Positions 8,804 to 17,921 of a stretch of 62,346 nucleotides of DNA are shown piece by piece (within the stretch, counting starts at the first letter, position 1; every line of letters starts with the position of its first letter). The notes under the pieces were generated by a model. The model worked only from the letters and a program-made list of their open reading frames with translations, did not search any database and was not told the origin of the DNA. The translations under genes and the position numbers were made by a program. The stretch is from a virus. The stretch covers positions 1-62,346 of IMG/VR virus record IMGVR_UViG_3300036790_000248, one strand, 5' to 3'.

Positions 8804-9276
8804 TTTCCCTCCGGATTCAACGTCGTCGTTTTCGATTGAAGTTGAGTCACTTCGGTTGTCTGCGTAACGAGTTGCGCCTGCACCACGGCAGTCTGCGGCA
8901 AGGGGCCGGGCATTTGCGGGACGATATCCTTCACGAAGGGGATCTTGGTCACCGAGAAGTCCACAACGGAATCGACCACATACCCAAACATGGCCGCCAC
9001 GGGAGCAAACTGCGTAATCATGGAAACGCCCCATGAATAGTTCTCCCAGCCGAAGTAGGCGAGAGCTTTGTCAGTCACTCCCGGAGTGAACAGCAGCCAA
9101 AAGGCCGTGCCGTCGATGAAGGCGCGCACTAGCAGAGGGGCCCACGATCTTTGCAGCCAATGGGTGTAACTGGTGGCAATGGGATTCGGCGGATTGATGC
9201 CGAAATAAGCCCTCTTGAGCCAGAAGGTGGCCATCCCGATGGTAAACCAGAGCCAGAGCCAGAGTTCGTGCTTCAT
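8800..9276 (-). CDS. Membrane protein of the lysis region
   Basis: Encodes 158 residues from ATG 9276, which shares a base with the stop of the collagen-like gene. It has an N-terminal segment ELWLWLWFTIGMATFWL, a middle segment near residues 48-65 and a third around 83-105, then a soluble Gln/Thr-rich tail. It could be a larger holin or an anchor protein. No family is recognised. Confidence 0.62.
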   Translation of the reverse strand: MKHELWLWLWFTIGMATFWLKRAYFGINPPNPIATSYTHWLQRSWAPLLVRAFIDGTAFWLLFTPGVTDKALAYFGWENYSWGVSMITQFAPVAAMFGYVVDSVVDFSVTKIPFVKDIVPQMPGPLPQTAVVQAQLVTQTTEVTQLQSKTTTLNPEGK

Positions 9277-9860
9277 CAGTGGCACCCCGAAAGCGTGACC
9301 GTGCCGTTATGCGCGGTCGTGAGCTTGGAACAGATGAAGGAGGGAGGCATCGCGCCGGCAGGGCCTTGCTTGCCCGTAGCCCCAGTCGGCCCGGTTGCGC
9401 CGGTTGCGCCCTTCGGCCCGGCGGGGCCTGTGGCTCCAGCCACGCCCTGCACGCCCTGCGGCCCGGTAGCTCCCTGCGGGCCGGTAGGCCCAGTAGCTCC
9501 CTGTGCGCCCTGACTCCCAGCCGGGCCGGGAGAGCCGGGAGGCCCAGATGGCCCCGGCGGCCCAACCTGCGGCACGTACCCCGCGCCGGAATCGACGAGG
9601 ATCGCGCCGTTGCTGAGGCATACGACGGGGATCGCGGCGGTGCCAATGCCGGGAGGACACGGCGCGGCGGTCGTGGCGGCGGTGAACGAGATCGTGGTCG
9701 TGGGCGATGCGCCCGGCTGCGGGATCACGTAGATCGGCCCCTGGATGCACGTGGCTCCAGCGGGCGCGGTCGTAGGACACTTGACGACTTGGCCGTGCGC
9801 CGTCGCTGCAAACGGCAGCAGCAGAAGCAGCAGGGTTAGCAGGGCCCGGTGGATACGCAT
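9276..9860 (-). CDS. Secreted collagen-like repeat protein
   Basis: Encodes 194 residues from ATG 9860 with AGGAGG upstream. A Sec-type signal peptide ([18 protein letters not shown]) is followed by a Cys-containing domain and then more than twenty Gly-X-Y triplets (for example [16 protein letters not shown] and [16 protein letters not shown]), closing with a short [17 protein letters not shown] domain. Collagen-like stretches form trimeric rods in phage fibres; here an export signal precedes them. It is the third in a row of signal-peptide proteins (with 9836..11491 and 11476..13569). It may be a secreted or periplasmic rod, or a fibre component. The longer open frame upstream has no start support. 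Confidence 0.78.
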   Translation of the reverse strand: MRIHRALLTLLLLLLPFAATAHGQVVKCPTTAPAGATCIQGPIYVIPQPGASPTTTISFTAATTAAPCPPGIGTAAIPVVCLSNGAILVDSGAGYVPQVGPPGPSGPPGSPGPAGSQGAQGATGPTGPQGATGPQGVQGVAGATGPAGPKGATGATGPTGATGKQGPAGAMPPSFICSKLTTAHNGTVTLSGCH

Positions 9861-11491
9861 ACTGGCTTTCCTCCTACTGCGATTTGGTGCGAGCCGTTGA
9901 CTGCGTGCTGGACGCCGTCGAGGGACTCGTAGGTCGTGTAGCCTGCGGGAACGGTGACCGTGGTGCATCCCGTGCCGCCGATCGTGTTTGGACAAGTGTA
10001 GCCGGAGTTGGAGTCGGTGGCGGAGGAATCGTAGACGAATAATTCGGGTGAGCCGCCGGAGCTGGTGAATGGTTCCGCGTAGACCGTGCCGGCAGGATTA
10101 GCGAACGTGCCGGGCACGCCGCCGATCATCCACAGCGCCAGACGGTCGAATCCGTTGCCGCCCAGCGTACCGACGAGGGCCGTGAACGATCCCTTGCCGT
10201 CCATCTGGTACCAGTCGCAATCCTGATAGCCGAGGAAGGCGCAGTAGAGATAGCGCCGGGTCGCGTCGGCTTCAAGGCAATCCCCGGTGGTGCAGAGCAT
10301 GGATTTGGTGCCAAACTCGTCCGCCGTCTTGGGCATCGGGATCAGATGCGTGAAGAAGGTGCCGTTGTGGGACGCCCCGGACTGCGAGACGCATCCCGCG
10401 GTGAGTTCGCAGACCAGCCAGCCGTTGGTGGCGATGAAGGATTCGGGAGTGTCCGGGTTGCCGTCGGGATGGATGTTGAGAACGTCGATCACCTGCCAGC
10501 CGAACACGGTGGCGGAGGCGACGGTGGGACATCCGGCGGGGTAGCCGTTGGTGCCGCCGACCAGTGTCGGAGTGGTGACCGAGGTGGCGATGAAGTTGTC
10601 GAGGATGTTGCCCGGCTGCACGGTCAGGACGTGGGACGATGGCGAGTAGATGACGGTGGAGGGGGATTTGCAGTTGAGGAACGCCCGGAGGTCGGCCCCG
10701 CGCCGCACCATGGCCTTGTTCATCAGGGCGGTGGTGTTGTTGGACGAGAGTGGAGAGGTGCCGCCACCGCAGCCCGCGCCGTTCCAGCACTGGAAGCCCT
10801 GCGTGTCCCATTCGTTCTGGAGTTCGATCGCGTCGAGCGTGATGCCCAGGCTGTTGAGATGAGTGATGAGGTTCGACAGGAACGTGAACATGGTCGTGTC
10901 GGTTTCCGTCGAGCCGCCCTGGGTGTTGTCGTCGTAAGCGCGGCAGGAGTTAGTCACGTCCGGCGAGCAACAGCCCGCGACGCCGCCGCAGGAGCCGACG
11001 GAGATCGTGCCCGCGAGGGCCGCGCCCGCGGGCGTGTCGCCGAGAGTGTAGATGACTTTCATGGGCGCATTGGGTGCGCCGGTGAATCCCGCCGTCTGCT
11101 TGCAGCGTTGCACGATGCTGTCCAGCGCCGTCCAGTTGAAGGAGTATGTGTGCGCGCCAACCGGGCCGGAGACGGTCATCAGCTGGCCGATCTTGGCGCC
11201 GGAATCCCAGATGCGACAGGTGCCTTGCTGCATGGCCGCGCCCGCGAGGTCGCGCGGCGGCCACGAAGGCGTAGAGGAATTGAAGATCCCGCCGAACATG
11301 CGCGGCAGGATGGACGGGCCGGGTGGCGGCGGAGTCGGGCCGCTGAGGCCGGAGATGGTGGTCTGGCCGCCAATCGCGGTCTGGCCGCCGACGACGGACT
11401 GCGCGGACAGCGGCGACGGCCAAGCTAGCAGCGCCGCCAGCAGGGCAGCGGTAACGAGAGAGATCGCGGTGGCGGTTATTTTATGGCGCAT
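9836..11491 (-). CDS. Secreted clan GH-A-like glycoside hydrolase (putative)
   Basis: A product of 551 residues. Signal peptide residues 1-30 end PSPLSA before QSVV. The core has the landmarks of a (beta/alpha)8 glycosidase of clan [13 protein letters not shown] with Glu227 as possible acid/base, [11 protein letters not shown] near 334-344, and TADEFGTK with Glu392 as possible nucleophile. Many cysteines suggest an oxidised, extracytoplasmic protein. The start overlaps the end of the fibre-like gene by 16 bases and no clear ribosome site is seen, so translational coupling is likely. It would degrade a polysaccharide; the substrate is unknown. That it is exported rather than simply attached to the virion is inferred from the signal peptide. 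Confidence 0.72.
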   Translation of the reverse strand: MRHKITATAISLVTAALLAALLAWPSPLSAQSVVGGQTAIGGQTTISGLSGPTPPPPGPSILPRMFGGIFNSSTPSWPPRDLAGAAMQQGTCRIWDSGAKIGQLMTVSGPVGAHTYSFNWTALDSIVQRCKQTAGFTGAPNAPMKVIYTLGDTPAGAALAGTISVGSCGGVAGCCSPDVTNSCRAYDDNTQGGSTETDTTMFTFLSNLITHLNSLGITLDAIELQNEWDTQGFQCWNGAGCGGGTSPLSSNNTTALMNKAMVRRGADLRAFLNCKSPSTVIYSPSSHVLTVQPGNILDNFIATSVTTPTLVGGTNGYPAGCPTVASATVFGWQVIDVLNIHPDGNPDTPESFIATNGWLVCELTAGCVSQSGASHNGTFFTHLIPMPKTADEFGTKSMLCTTGDCLEADATRRYLYCAFLGYQDCDWYQMDGKGSFTALVGTLGGNGFDRLALWMIGGVPGTFANPAGTVYAEPFTSSGGSPELFVYDSSATDSNSGYTCPNTIGGTGCTTVTVPAGYTTYESLDGVQHAVNGSHQIAVGGKPVCVSTGPC

Positions 11492-13569
11492 ACGAAAGCG
11501 TTCGCGTCGATGTTGAGTGTGCCAGCCGCGTTGCTGGTCGCGGCTTGGATTGTGAAGGTAGTTGAGCTGCCCGTAGTGACCGGGCCGCTGATGCGGACAG
11601 GGTAGTAGGTGCCCGTTGCTGCGGCGGCGGCCGCGGCGGTGACCAGCGCCCCGTTGGTGGTCTGGCGTCCGAAGGTGTGCGTCTGGGTGGTGGCGTTCGC
11701 GCCAATCTCTACGTTGAGCGACATGTTGGCCGGGGCGGAGGTGAAGTTGATGCCGAACTCCGCGGATTCGGCGGCGGTAGTGAATTTGTAGGTGCCGACG
11801 CAGTCGAGGAGTACCGCCGTCGCGCCCTGGATCGAGGTCGGATAGGTGAAGGCTGTGGTGCCGCCAGTCGTGCCATTTGAGTACGGCGACGCCGGGCCGA
11901 CCGTGGACGGCAGCGAGGTGGCGATGTTGACGCCGGAGGATCGGAGGCAGCCGGAGCCATCGCCGACCGCGACGATACCGTTGGCCATTCCGCCAAGGGA
12001 CGCCGCGCCGCAGGCGACGTTGGCCGCCGTCGAGCCGGAGAGGCCGAGGAACGAGGTCAGGGATTCGGAGCCGGACAGCGCCGGGAACAGGAGGATCGAG
12101 CCGTTGGTCGACGATGGCCCGGTGCCGGGCAGGCCGATTCCGTATTCCGCAGTGATTGTCGTCGGCGCGAACAGGCAGATGACGTTGGACGCCGCAGCGG
12201 CCTGGCAGGCGGTAAGCGGGTCAGGGCCCTGCTCGACGCCGAGGTAGCCGGCGGTGGAGGCGTTGGAGGTGGCGAGGGAGTTGAAGAATCCCGCGCCGGT
12301 GATGTCCACCGAGTAGAGGGTCGAGCCGCCGGCGGACTTGCCAAGGAGGAAGTTGCCGGTCGGAGTCGTGTCAGTAAATCGCGTCTGCTGGAGAACGGTG
12401 TTGCCGTTGGCGAGTTGCGTCTGTTGCTCGTTGCTGATGGCGAGCAGCGTGGGGATGGAAATAGTCGGGTTCGCACCAGCCGTAACGGTAATCTGGTTCG
12501 TAGTGCCCGTGATGGTAGCGATGCCAGAAGACGAGCATCCGGTGCAAGTGCCGCTGATGGTGATGTTCCCAACGGTCGTATTGCCGGTCACAGAGAGCGT
12601 GCTGCCGAGGCTGACTGGAACGCTGAGAGTCGTCAACGTCGTGTTGAAGTCGGCTATCGTGGTTACGCCGGACGTCAGAGTGATGTCGGTCTGGCTCCAG
12701 GATTGACCTGTACCGGTGCCGGTCGCACCGGTGAATAACTGCCACCCGTTTACAGGCGCGCCGCTTCCGCCAGCCTCAATACGGTTGCGAGGATTCCCGG
12801 AATTGAAGTCTTCGATGATGAGGGTCAGGCCGGTAGCGGTTCCCGGAAGCACGCGGAATAGCGCGCCAGTGGCGCCAGAATTAGTGAAATCGCAGGTCGA
12901 GGTGACGAGGCATTGCCACGCCTGATAGGTGCCGGAAGTTTGCGTCCACCCCACGGCGCCGTAGTCCGTCGCCAAGGGAGTCAGTGCTCCGGTTCGAGCC
13001 CCGCCCGCGCCGCCGGTGAACGATAACACTCCTGTGTTAGCGATCGTGGTCGTGCCCAGGGAATTGCTGATGCTGAGGCCGGGAGTCGTCACAGCGAGAT
13101 TCAGCAGGGCTTGGTTCCCGTTTACGATGCCGCTGGTCTGGAGCACGATGGATGTCCCGCCCCCGCCGCCGCCCGTGCCGGAGACAGCCGCGTCGTTCCA
13201 CGTGAACGGGGCTGGGAGCTGCGGGTAGGCCGGCGATGGGTTGCAGGAGGCGTCGTTCGAGATGGTCACGTCGTACTGGGCCGATTGGGACGCGAAGAAC
13301 AGGAACGATGCGTCCGCGTTGGCGCAGAAGGGATTGGCCAGCGGCGTGGAGGTGACGGTCGAGTAAATAGTGGCGAGGGTCGGCGATCCGGTGATGAACA
13401 CGCTGACCTTGCAGCGCGGGTACGTGCCCATCAGCGGATTCGAGGAGGAGATGCCGCTAACCGAGGCCAGCACATCGCCGGACTGGCACCATTGTTGAAA
13501 CGATCCGTTCTGCGCAAGGGCAGGAGCGGCGCAGGCCAGCAGGAGGAGCGGCAGAAGTCGCCGGATCAT
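11476..13569 (-). CDS. Fibre-like protein with Sec signal peptide
   Basis: A protein of 697 residues from ATG 13569; this ATG overlaps the stop of the adaptor gene and follows GGAGGG. The signal peptide MIRRLLPLLLLACAAPALA precedes a Thr/Ser/Gly-rich beta-repeat body (SLGSTLSVTGNTTVGNITIS and similar), typical of trimeric fibres. A C-terminal domain from about residue 600 has a pattern also seen in 59917..61359 (strand-rich, tyrosine then cysteine-containing strands). It is followed by the glycosidase-like and collagen-like genes. A longer frame to 13794 is open but lacks start support. A receptor-binding or surface-exposed fibre is the best guess; a signal peptide on such a protein is unusual. 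Confidence 0.72.
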   Translation of the reverse strand: MIRRLLPLLLLACAAPALAQNGSFQQWCQSGDVLASVSGISSSNPLMGTYPRCKVSVFITGSPTLATIYSTVTSTPLANPFCANADASFLFFASQSAQYDVTISNDASCNPSPAYPQLPAPFTWNDAAVSGTGGGGGGTSIVLQTSGIVNGNQALLNLAVTTPGLSISNSLGTTTIANTGVLSFTGGAGGARTGALTPLATDYGAVGWTQTSGTYQAWQCLVTSTCDFTNSGATGALFRVLPGTATGLTLIIEDFNSGNPRNRIEAGGSGAPVNGWQLFTGATGTGTGQSWSQTDITLTSGVTTIADFNTTLTTLSVPVSLGSTLSVTGNTTVGNITISGTCTGCSSSGIATITGTTNQITVTAGANPTISIPTLLAISNEQQTQLANGNTVLQQTRFTDTTPTGNFLLGKSAGGSTLYSVDITGAGFFNSLATSNASTAGYLGVEQGPDPLTACQAAAASNVICLFAPTTITAEYGIGLPGTGPSSTNGSILLFPALSGSESLTSFLGLSGSTAANVACGAASLGGMANGIVAVGDGSGCLRSSGVNIATSLPSTVGPASPYSNGTTGGTTAFTYPTSIQGATAVLLDCVGTYKFTTAAESAEFGINFTSAPANMSLNVEIGANATTQTHTFGRQTTNGALVTAAAAAAATGTYYPVRISGPVTTGSSTTFTIQAATSNAAGTLNIDANAFVCAIK

Positions 13570-14585
13570 GCGATCCCTCCCGGCGCGGCGGTTCCGGCCT
13601 GGGTGTTGTAGAACGGGTAGAGGTCGGAGCCGTCGTTGAGGCGGTAGGTCGTGTAGAAGTTGTCCACACGCTCGCGGTCGGCCATGCGGTCGCGTTTGAG
13701 CAGGGTGTCGTACTCGGATCGCGCCGCGCCCATTAGATATTGGAAGTTGGGGCCGACGCCGCGCGGGGCGAGTCCCTTGTTGGCCTCCGCCCACTCGTAG
13801 GCGTAGACGCGGGCGAGGGCCATGACCGTGTCCTCCCCGATCGCAGGCGGGAGTACGTCGCCGTTGGCTGCAAGGTCAAGCCCGGCGCGGATGCCGTAGA
13901 GCTGGTAATTGAGGTTGAAGGTTGGCGCGCCCCATAGCTCGAAGCGGAGAGCGTTGAAGGTCGGCGATCCCGCGACTGAGTCCGGCGCGTAGGGGACAAC
14001 GTCGGTCGGGATGCCGTACCACGTCCGCTGCGGGTCGCGCATGTCGAGGTCGCGGCGCGTGTAGCGATCCGTGTACAGAGAGCGGAAGTCAGACATGTCG
14101 CGGACGCTGATCCACGATTTGAAGTCCGTGATCGGCGAGTTAGATACGGTGGGGATGTAGTAGCACTGGTAGATCTGGAACGCCGATCCGGTCGTGGAAG
14201 CCTCGCCCCACCAACGGTCGAGGGTCAGCGTTGCCTCGGTCGAGGAGGGAGTGTTGGGCACGTAGGCAAGGATGTCGTAGAGGCAGGAGGACGCGATCCG
14301 AAACTGGCGCGAAGTGATGAGCGAGTAAGGTTGCGTCGGCAGGAGGGTGGCGAGGGCCGCGCCGTCGGCTGCGCTGAGGACGACGGTGGCGGAACCTTGC
14401 GTCGTGGCAGCGGAGATGCCGGTGTATTGTGCCGGGGCGATCCACTGCCCGTTGAAAAGGAGGAACGACCACAGGTTGCGCTCGCGGATGGTACGCCAGG
14501 CACGGTTCACCAGAGTACCGGTGTAGGAGTACGCCAGCTTGGGTACGCTGCCTCGTAGCTCCGTTCGCATGGATAAGAACGACAT
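13566..14585 (-). CDS. Head-tail adaptor-like structural protein
   Basis: Encodes 339 residues from ATG 14585. The N-terminus ELRGSVPKLAYSYTGTLVNR and the C-terminal helical segment DTVMALARVYAYEWAEANKG recall adaptor proteins that bind under the portal in short-tailed phages. It lies downstream of the capsid and decoration genes, separated from them by a hairpin at 14620..14643. Its stop overlaps the start of the fibre-like gene by four bases. The assignment rests on position, size and helix pattern. Confidence 0.6.
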   Translation of the reverse strand: MSFLSMRTELRGSVPKLAYSYTGTLVNRAWRTIRERNLWSFLLFNGQWIAPAQYTGISAATTQGSATVVLSAADGAALATLLPTQPYSLITSRQFRIASSCLYDILAYVPNTPSSTEATLTLDRWWGEASTTGSAFQIYQCYYIPTVSNSPITDFKSWISVRDMSDFRSLYTDRYTRRDLDMRDPQRTWYGIPTDVVPYAPDSVAGSPTFNALRFELWGAPTFNLNYQLYGIRAGLDLAANGDVLPPAIGEDTVMALARVYAYEWAEANKGLAPRGVGPNFQYLMGAARSEYDTLLKRDRMADRERVDNFYTTYRLNDGSDLYPFYNTQAGTAAPGGIA

Positions 14586-14619
14586 CGCCGCCGCGCCCTC
14601 ACGTCTCCTGGTTGCAAAT

Positions 14620-14643
14620 ATGGCGCGACCGGAGCCGCGCCAT
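14620..14643. other. Perfect 8-bp stem hairpin between head and adaptor genes
   Basis: ATGGCGCG and CGCGCCAT are separated by an 8-base loop. This sits in the roughly 100-base non-coding gap between 14685 and 14585. It lacks a following U-tract on the minus transcript, so it is more likely an attenuator, RNA-processing or stability element than a classic terminator. Confidence 0.6.
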
Positions 14644-14684
14644 CAAGTCACCTCACCCTACTGACAGTCGTCGCGTCGGCGGCC

Positions 14685-15083
14685 CTACACCATCGTCGCA
14701 TCGAGCCGGAACGTCTCAGCGGACAGGTCGGTCGCGTTGGTCACTTCGGTCGAGATCGCGCCGAATGCCGCGCTGGTGGTCATCCAGCGCAGGACGAGCT
14801 TCGGCGTCGCCAGACCGGGCGCAGGCGCAACAGTCTGGGTCGTCGATGCCGCCGAAACGCCGATGATGACGATATAGTTGCCGGATGCGGAATAGTTGCC
14901 CACGCCCATCGTGGTGTCGCAGCCGTCGAAGCCGCCAAAGCCGAGATCGGTCGCGTTGATTACGTCGCCGGTGCCCGACGAGGTGCCAATGTTGCCGTAG
15001 GACTTGGGCCCGGTGTGGTCGAATACCATGCGGATTTTCGACCCCATTGGCTGCGGGTAGCCCTGAACCGGTGTGTTCGCCAT
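14685..15083 (-). CDS. Probable capsid decoration or minor head protein
   Basis: Encodes 132 residues from ATG 15083 with a GGGAGG site. It is a Gly/Ser/Thr- and Ala-rich beta-type sequence (VGNYSASGNYIVIIGVSAAS) with no signal peptide. It is directly downstream of another small structural gene and the major capsid gene, where decoration proteins commonly lie. No family is recognised. Confidence 0.55.
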   Translation of the reverse strand: MANTPVQGYPQPMGSKIRMVFDHTGPKSYGNIGTSSGTGDVINATDLGFGGFDGCDTTMGVGNYSASGNYIVIIGVSAASTTQTVAPAPGLATPKLVLRWMTTSAAFGAISTEVTNATDLSAETFRLDATMV

Positions 15084-15095
15084 GCAAATCCTCCC

Positions 15096-15746
15096 TTAGA
15101 GTCGCGCCATGCCGCGGGTGATGGCCACTTTGGCCACGGTTGAGGTAGCAGTGGTGCCGATGGACACGCCGACGACGGACGCGACCGTGAGCGCGGTGAC
15201 CGCGAACCCGGACGTGAGGTTGTCGGCGGTGGACGCGACCGTAGCCGATGCCTTGGCGATGACCGTCGAGCCGCCCGTGGTCGCGCTGACCGTCGAGTCG
15301 AACAGGACAGACGCGATGCCCGCGATCTGGATCCAGCCGTAGTAGCCGTTGGTCAGGACGTTGATCCAGACGCCGAGGATGTAGGTCGGCACCGTGGTCA
15401 GGGGCTGGGCGTCGCCATAGGCCACGTACGGCGTGGTTGTGGTCGAGCCGATGTCGGCGGCGCGGTAGTAGGCGATTCCGCCCACGACCGAGGCGCGGGT
15501 CGTCCACACCGCGTTGACGTACATATAGATGCCGCCGTAGAGCGTGCCGACGGTGGTGTCGGAGAGCGCGAGGGCCGTGGCGTCGTCGAGAATGATGCGG
15601 TCGCCGGGCAGGGATTGCTGGCCCTGCGTAGCCGTGACGCCGGAGGGGACAGAATTGATCTGGCCGCCCAGTGTGGCGGTGTTTACGTCGTTGAGATACG
15701 CCGCATCAAGGTAATCGGCTTGCTTTGTAAACCATCCGCCTGCCAT
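15096..15746 (-). CDS. Probable head decoration or structural protein
   Basis: Encodes 216 residues starting MAGGWFTKQADYLDAAYL from ATG 15746 with GGAGG upstream. The N-terminal third resembles attachment segments of head fibre or decoration proteins. The C-terminal third is a repetitive Ala/Val/Thr sequence (TVSATTGGSTVIAKASATVA). It is located between the major capsid gene and 14685..15083. Function is inferred from position only. Confidence 0.55.
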   Translation of the reverse strand: MAGGWFTKQADYLDAAYLNDVNTATLGGQINSVPSGVTATQGQQSLPGDRIILDDATALALSDTTVGTLYGGIYMYVNAVWTTRASVVGGIAYYRAADIGSTTTTPYVAYGDAQPLTTVPTYILGVWINVLTNGYYGWIQIAGIASVLFDSTVSATTGGSTVIAKASATVASTADNLTSGFAVTALTVASVVGVSIGTTATSTVAKVAITRGMARL

Positions 15747-15785
15747 GGTAGAGCCTCCGAAGTGAATTCTGGTCGAGCGGGCGCG

Positions 15786-16928
15786 TTAGAAACCTGCGCC
15801 GTAGAGCTGTTCGTTGTCGCGGGGCGACACGGTATACACGTTGATCCCCACCTTGAAGAACCCGACCACGTTGTCCGGGTTGGTCTGCGAGCGAATCCAC
15901 GGGGTAAAGTTGAAGTTGTACTCCGGGTCGCTGGTCGGACGAACCTTCCATCCCTTGGTGCGGAGCCAGAAGAACGGCTCGCCGGGATTGATGGTCTTGT
16001 TGGCCGGCAGGTTCGAGATGGACGAGATGCCGGAGGCGGCCGAGGTGAACGTCGACGGCTTGATGGCGGTGGTCTGCGACAGGCCGGAGGGGAGGATCTG
16101 GCCGTATTTCGTCGACGGGCACAGTTTGTCAACCATGATCAGCGCGTTCATCACGCGGATGCCCACCATACCCATGTTCACGTCCTGTTCCTCGGCGTAG
16201 CGTTGCTTGGGCTCAAGGCGCTCCAGCAGGTACGCGTAGAGGGCTTTGTTGCAGACGCCGAGATCGGGTTCCTGGACGCAGTTGAGGTAGGCTTCGACGA
16301 GAGGCTTGTAAGTGATCTGGCCCGTGCCTCCGTTCTGGTCGCCCAGCCAGATCGGAATCGAGTTCAGGGTGTTGCCGACTGCGCCGTTGCGCGTCTGGCC
16401 GCCATAGGTGGTGAAGATGTTGCCGTCCCACGAGTTGGTCACGCCGTCGTTGAGCGCCTCGGAGAAACCGTTGATGAAGATGACACGGTTCTGGGAGATC
16501 GTGGTGCCGGATGCCTGGCCGTGGCGGAAGATGTCGATGCCAAGGTCGGTGTTGGCCGCCTGGACGGCGTTGGTCATGTAGGCGTCGATGATTTTCACCT
16601 TCGCCGCAGGCCCGGCGTTGATCACGCCTACCTGCCACAGGTTGACCGGAATCTGCTCGACGTACTCCTTGGGCACGAATCCAGTCGCGGCCAGAATCTG
16701 CTTCTGCATGACCGTGAGGTCGGAGCCGGGCGCGATGGCGCCGCCGTTGACGCGCTGGTACTGGAATGGCGTCTGCATGATCGTGCCGCCCATGTACTCG
16801 TCAAGCGCGCCGGAGAGGCGCATCTTGCGGAGGGTGGTCGAGTCGACGAAAAAGTTGTCGATGACGATGTCGTCCTTGAGGTCGGCCAGCGTTGTCGCGG
16901 AAATTTGGTCAAAACTCGGATCGGCCAC
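15786..16928 (-). CDS. Major capsid protein
   Basis: A 380-residue protein from GTG 16928 with AGGAGA upstream. It begins MADPSFDQISATTLADLK, followed by segments such as RVNGGAIAPGSDLTVMQKQ and EQIPVNLWQVGVINAG, and it has the alternating alpha and beta character of HK97-fold shells. It lies directly downstream of a scaffold-like gene and downstream of portal and terminase in the standard order. Size fits an HK97-fold coat protein without a fused protease. No protease gene is evident, so maturation may not need one. Confidence 0.85.
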   Translation of the reverse strand: MADPSFDQISATTLADLKDDIVIDNFFVDSTTLRKMRLSGALDEYMGGTIMQTPFQYQRVNGGAIAPGSDLTVMQKQILAATGFVPKEYVEQIPVNLWQVGVINAGPAAKVKIIDAYMTNAVQAANTDLGIDIFRHGQASGTTISQNRVIFINGFSEALNDGVTNSWDGNIFTTYGGQTRNGAVGNTLNSIPIWLGDQNGGTGQITYKPLVEAYLNCVQEPDLGVCNKALYAYLLERLEPKQRYAEEQDVNMGMVGIRVMNALIMVDKLCPSTKYGQILPSGLSQTTAIKPSTFTSAASGISSISNLPANKTINPGEPFFWLRTKGWKVRPTSDPEYNFNFTPWIRSQTNPDNVVGFFKVGINVYTVSPRDNEQLYGAGF

Positions 16929-16968
16929 GGTTATTCTCCTGTACTGCGAATGTCGTTACAGCGCGGCG

Positions 16969-17802
16969 TTAGTTCACCGCTCCCAGCTTTTCCAAATTCG
17001 GCATTACCTTGGCGATGCGTGCGTTCTCACGCTCCGCGTCGGACTTGAGCCACGGCTGCTTCTCGCCGTTGGCGGTCGCGGACAGGACGCGCCCGGTGAA
17101 CGGAGTGCGCGAGATCGTCTGCGGGCCGAGCAGCGGGTTCGATTCCGGGTGCTCGGACTTGTAGCGCGTGACCGCCTCGTCGGCGATCTTTTTCTCGTGC
17201 GCGGCGCGGTCGGCGGATGCCTTGGCGTCGCGGGCGGCCTGGACGCCGTAGCGCTCCATCCACAGGGATTCGACGGGGATCTTGCGCGACACGGCTTCCT
17301 TGCGGAGTTCGCGGAACGACAGTCGCTTGGCCGGGTCATTGCCGAACAGCGCGTGATGCTCGGCTGCGATGTCCTGCGCCGTGGCGATCGCGTCGCCCTC
17401 GCGCTCGGCGACCTGCATCAGGGTCTCACGATCCACATAATTCTTGGGGTCGAACGCCGGAGTCTCGGTGGGCTTGGGCGTCGTGGAGCCGGGTTCGAGG
17501 TTCTCGGCGACCTGGAGCAGGCCGAGCTCCTGTAGCTTTTTCAGTCGCGCCGTGTTGGCCGCGGAGTCGGCGAGGGCGGTGTCGCGCTCGCGGAGGTAGG
17601 ACTGGTTCTGCGTCTCCACCTGCGTCGCCCATTCGCGGTTGCGCTCGATCAGGTCGGCGGCCTTCTGGCGCTCGGCGGCGGCGGCTGCGACGAGGGACTG
17701 CTGCTTGTCGTAGGCTTTGCGCGCGGCGGGCACGTCCAACACGCGGATTTCGTCGGCGGTCGCGCCGTTCTCTGCGAGGAATTCTGCGTACGATTGAGCC
17801 AT
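16969..17802 (-). CDS. Scaffolding protein
   Basis: Encodes 277 residues from ATG 17802 with GGAGGG upstream. It is almost entirely charged and helical with long coiled-coil stretches (KQQSLVAAAAAERQKAADLI and the RDAKASADRAAHEKK region). The C-terminus (ENARIAKVMPNLEKLGAVN) is short and basic-amphipathic, as expected for the coat-binding end of scaffolds. It sits immediately upstream of the major capsid gene, the usual place. Confidence 0.75.
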   Translation of the reverse strand: MAQSYAEFLAENGATADEIRVLDVPAARKAYDKQQSLVAAAAAERQKAADLIERNREWATQVETQNQSYLRERDTALADSAANTARLKKLQELGLLQVAENLEPGSTTPKPTETPAFDPKNYVDRETLMQVAEREGDAIATAQDIAAEHHALFGNDPAKRLSFRELRKEAVSRKIPVESLWMERYGVQAARDAKASADRAAHEKKIADEAVTRYKSEHPESNPLLGPQTISRTPFTGRVLSATANGEKQPWLKSDAERENARIAKVMPNLEKLGAVN

Positions 17803-17813
17803 GGTACCCTCCG

Positions 17814-17909
17814 TTACTTCTTCGATCCCTTGCGGTTCTTTTTGGCCGCGTTCGCCACCTTCTTCTTGAACGGGCCTTGCTTTTCCTGAACCATCGCATG
17901 CTTCTTCAT
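17814..17909 (-). CDS. Tiny lysine-rich protein
   Basis: Thirty-one residues from ATG 17909 (MKKHAMVQEKQGPFKKK, then VANAAKKNRKGSKK). It lies in the gap between the proline-rich protein and the scaffold gene, behind GGAGACA. Coding is supported by its strongly biased composition and neat fit between genes. Function is unknown. Confidence 0.5.
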   Translation of the reverse strand: MKKHAMVQEKQGPFKKKVANAAKKNRKGSKK

Positions 17910-17921
17910 GGTAAGTGTCTC

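Noticed and set aside
10346-11428. 360-codon plus-strand open frame
   Set aside because: Antisense to the glycosidase-like gene, which has a signal peptide and catalytic-type motifs.
16124-16129. Minus-strand TTGACA inside the capsid gene
   Set aside because: Lies within coding sequence, with no supporting -10 or upstream extension noted.
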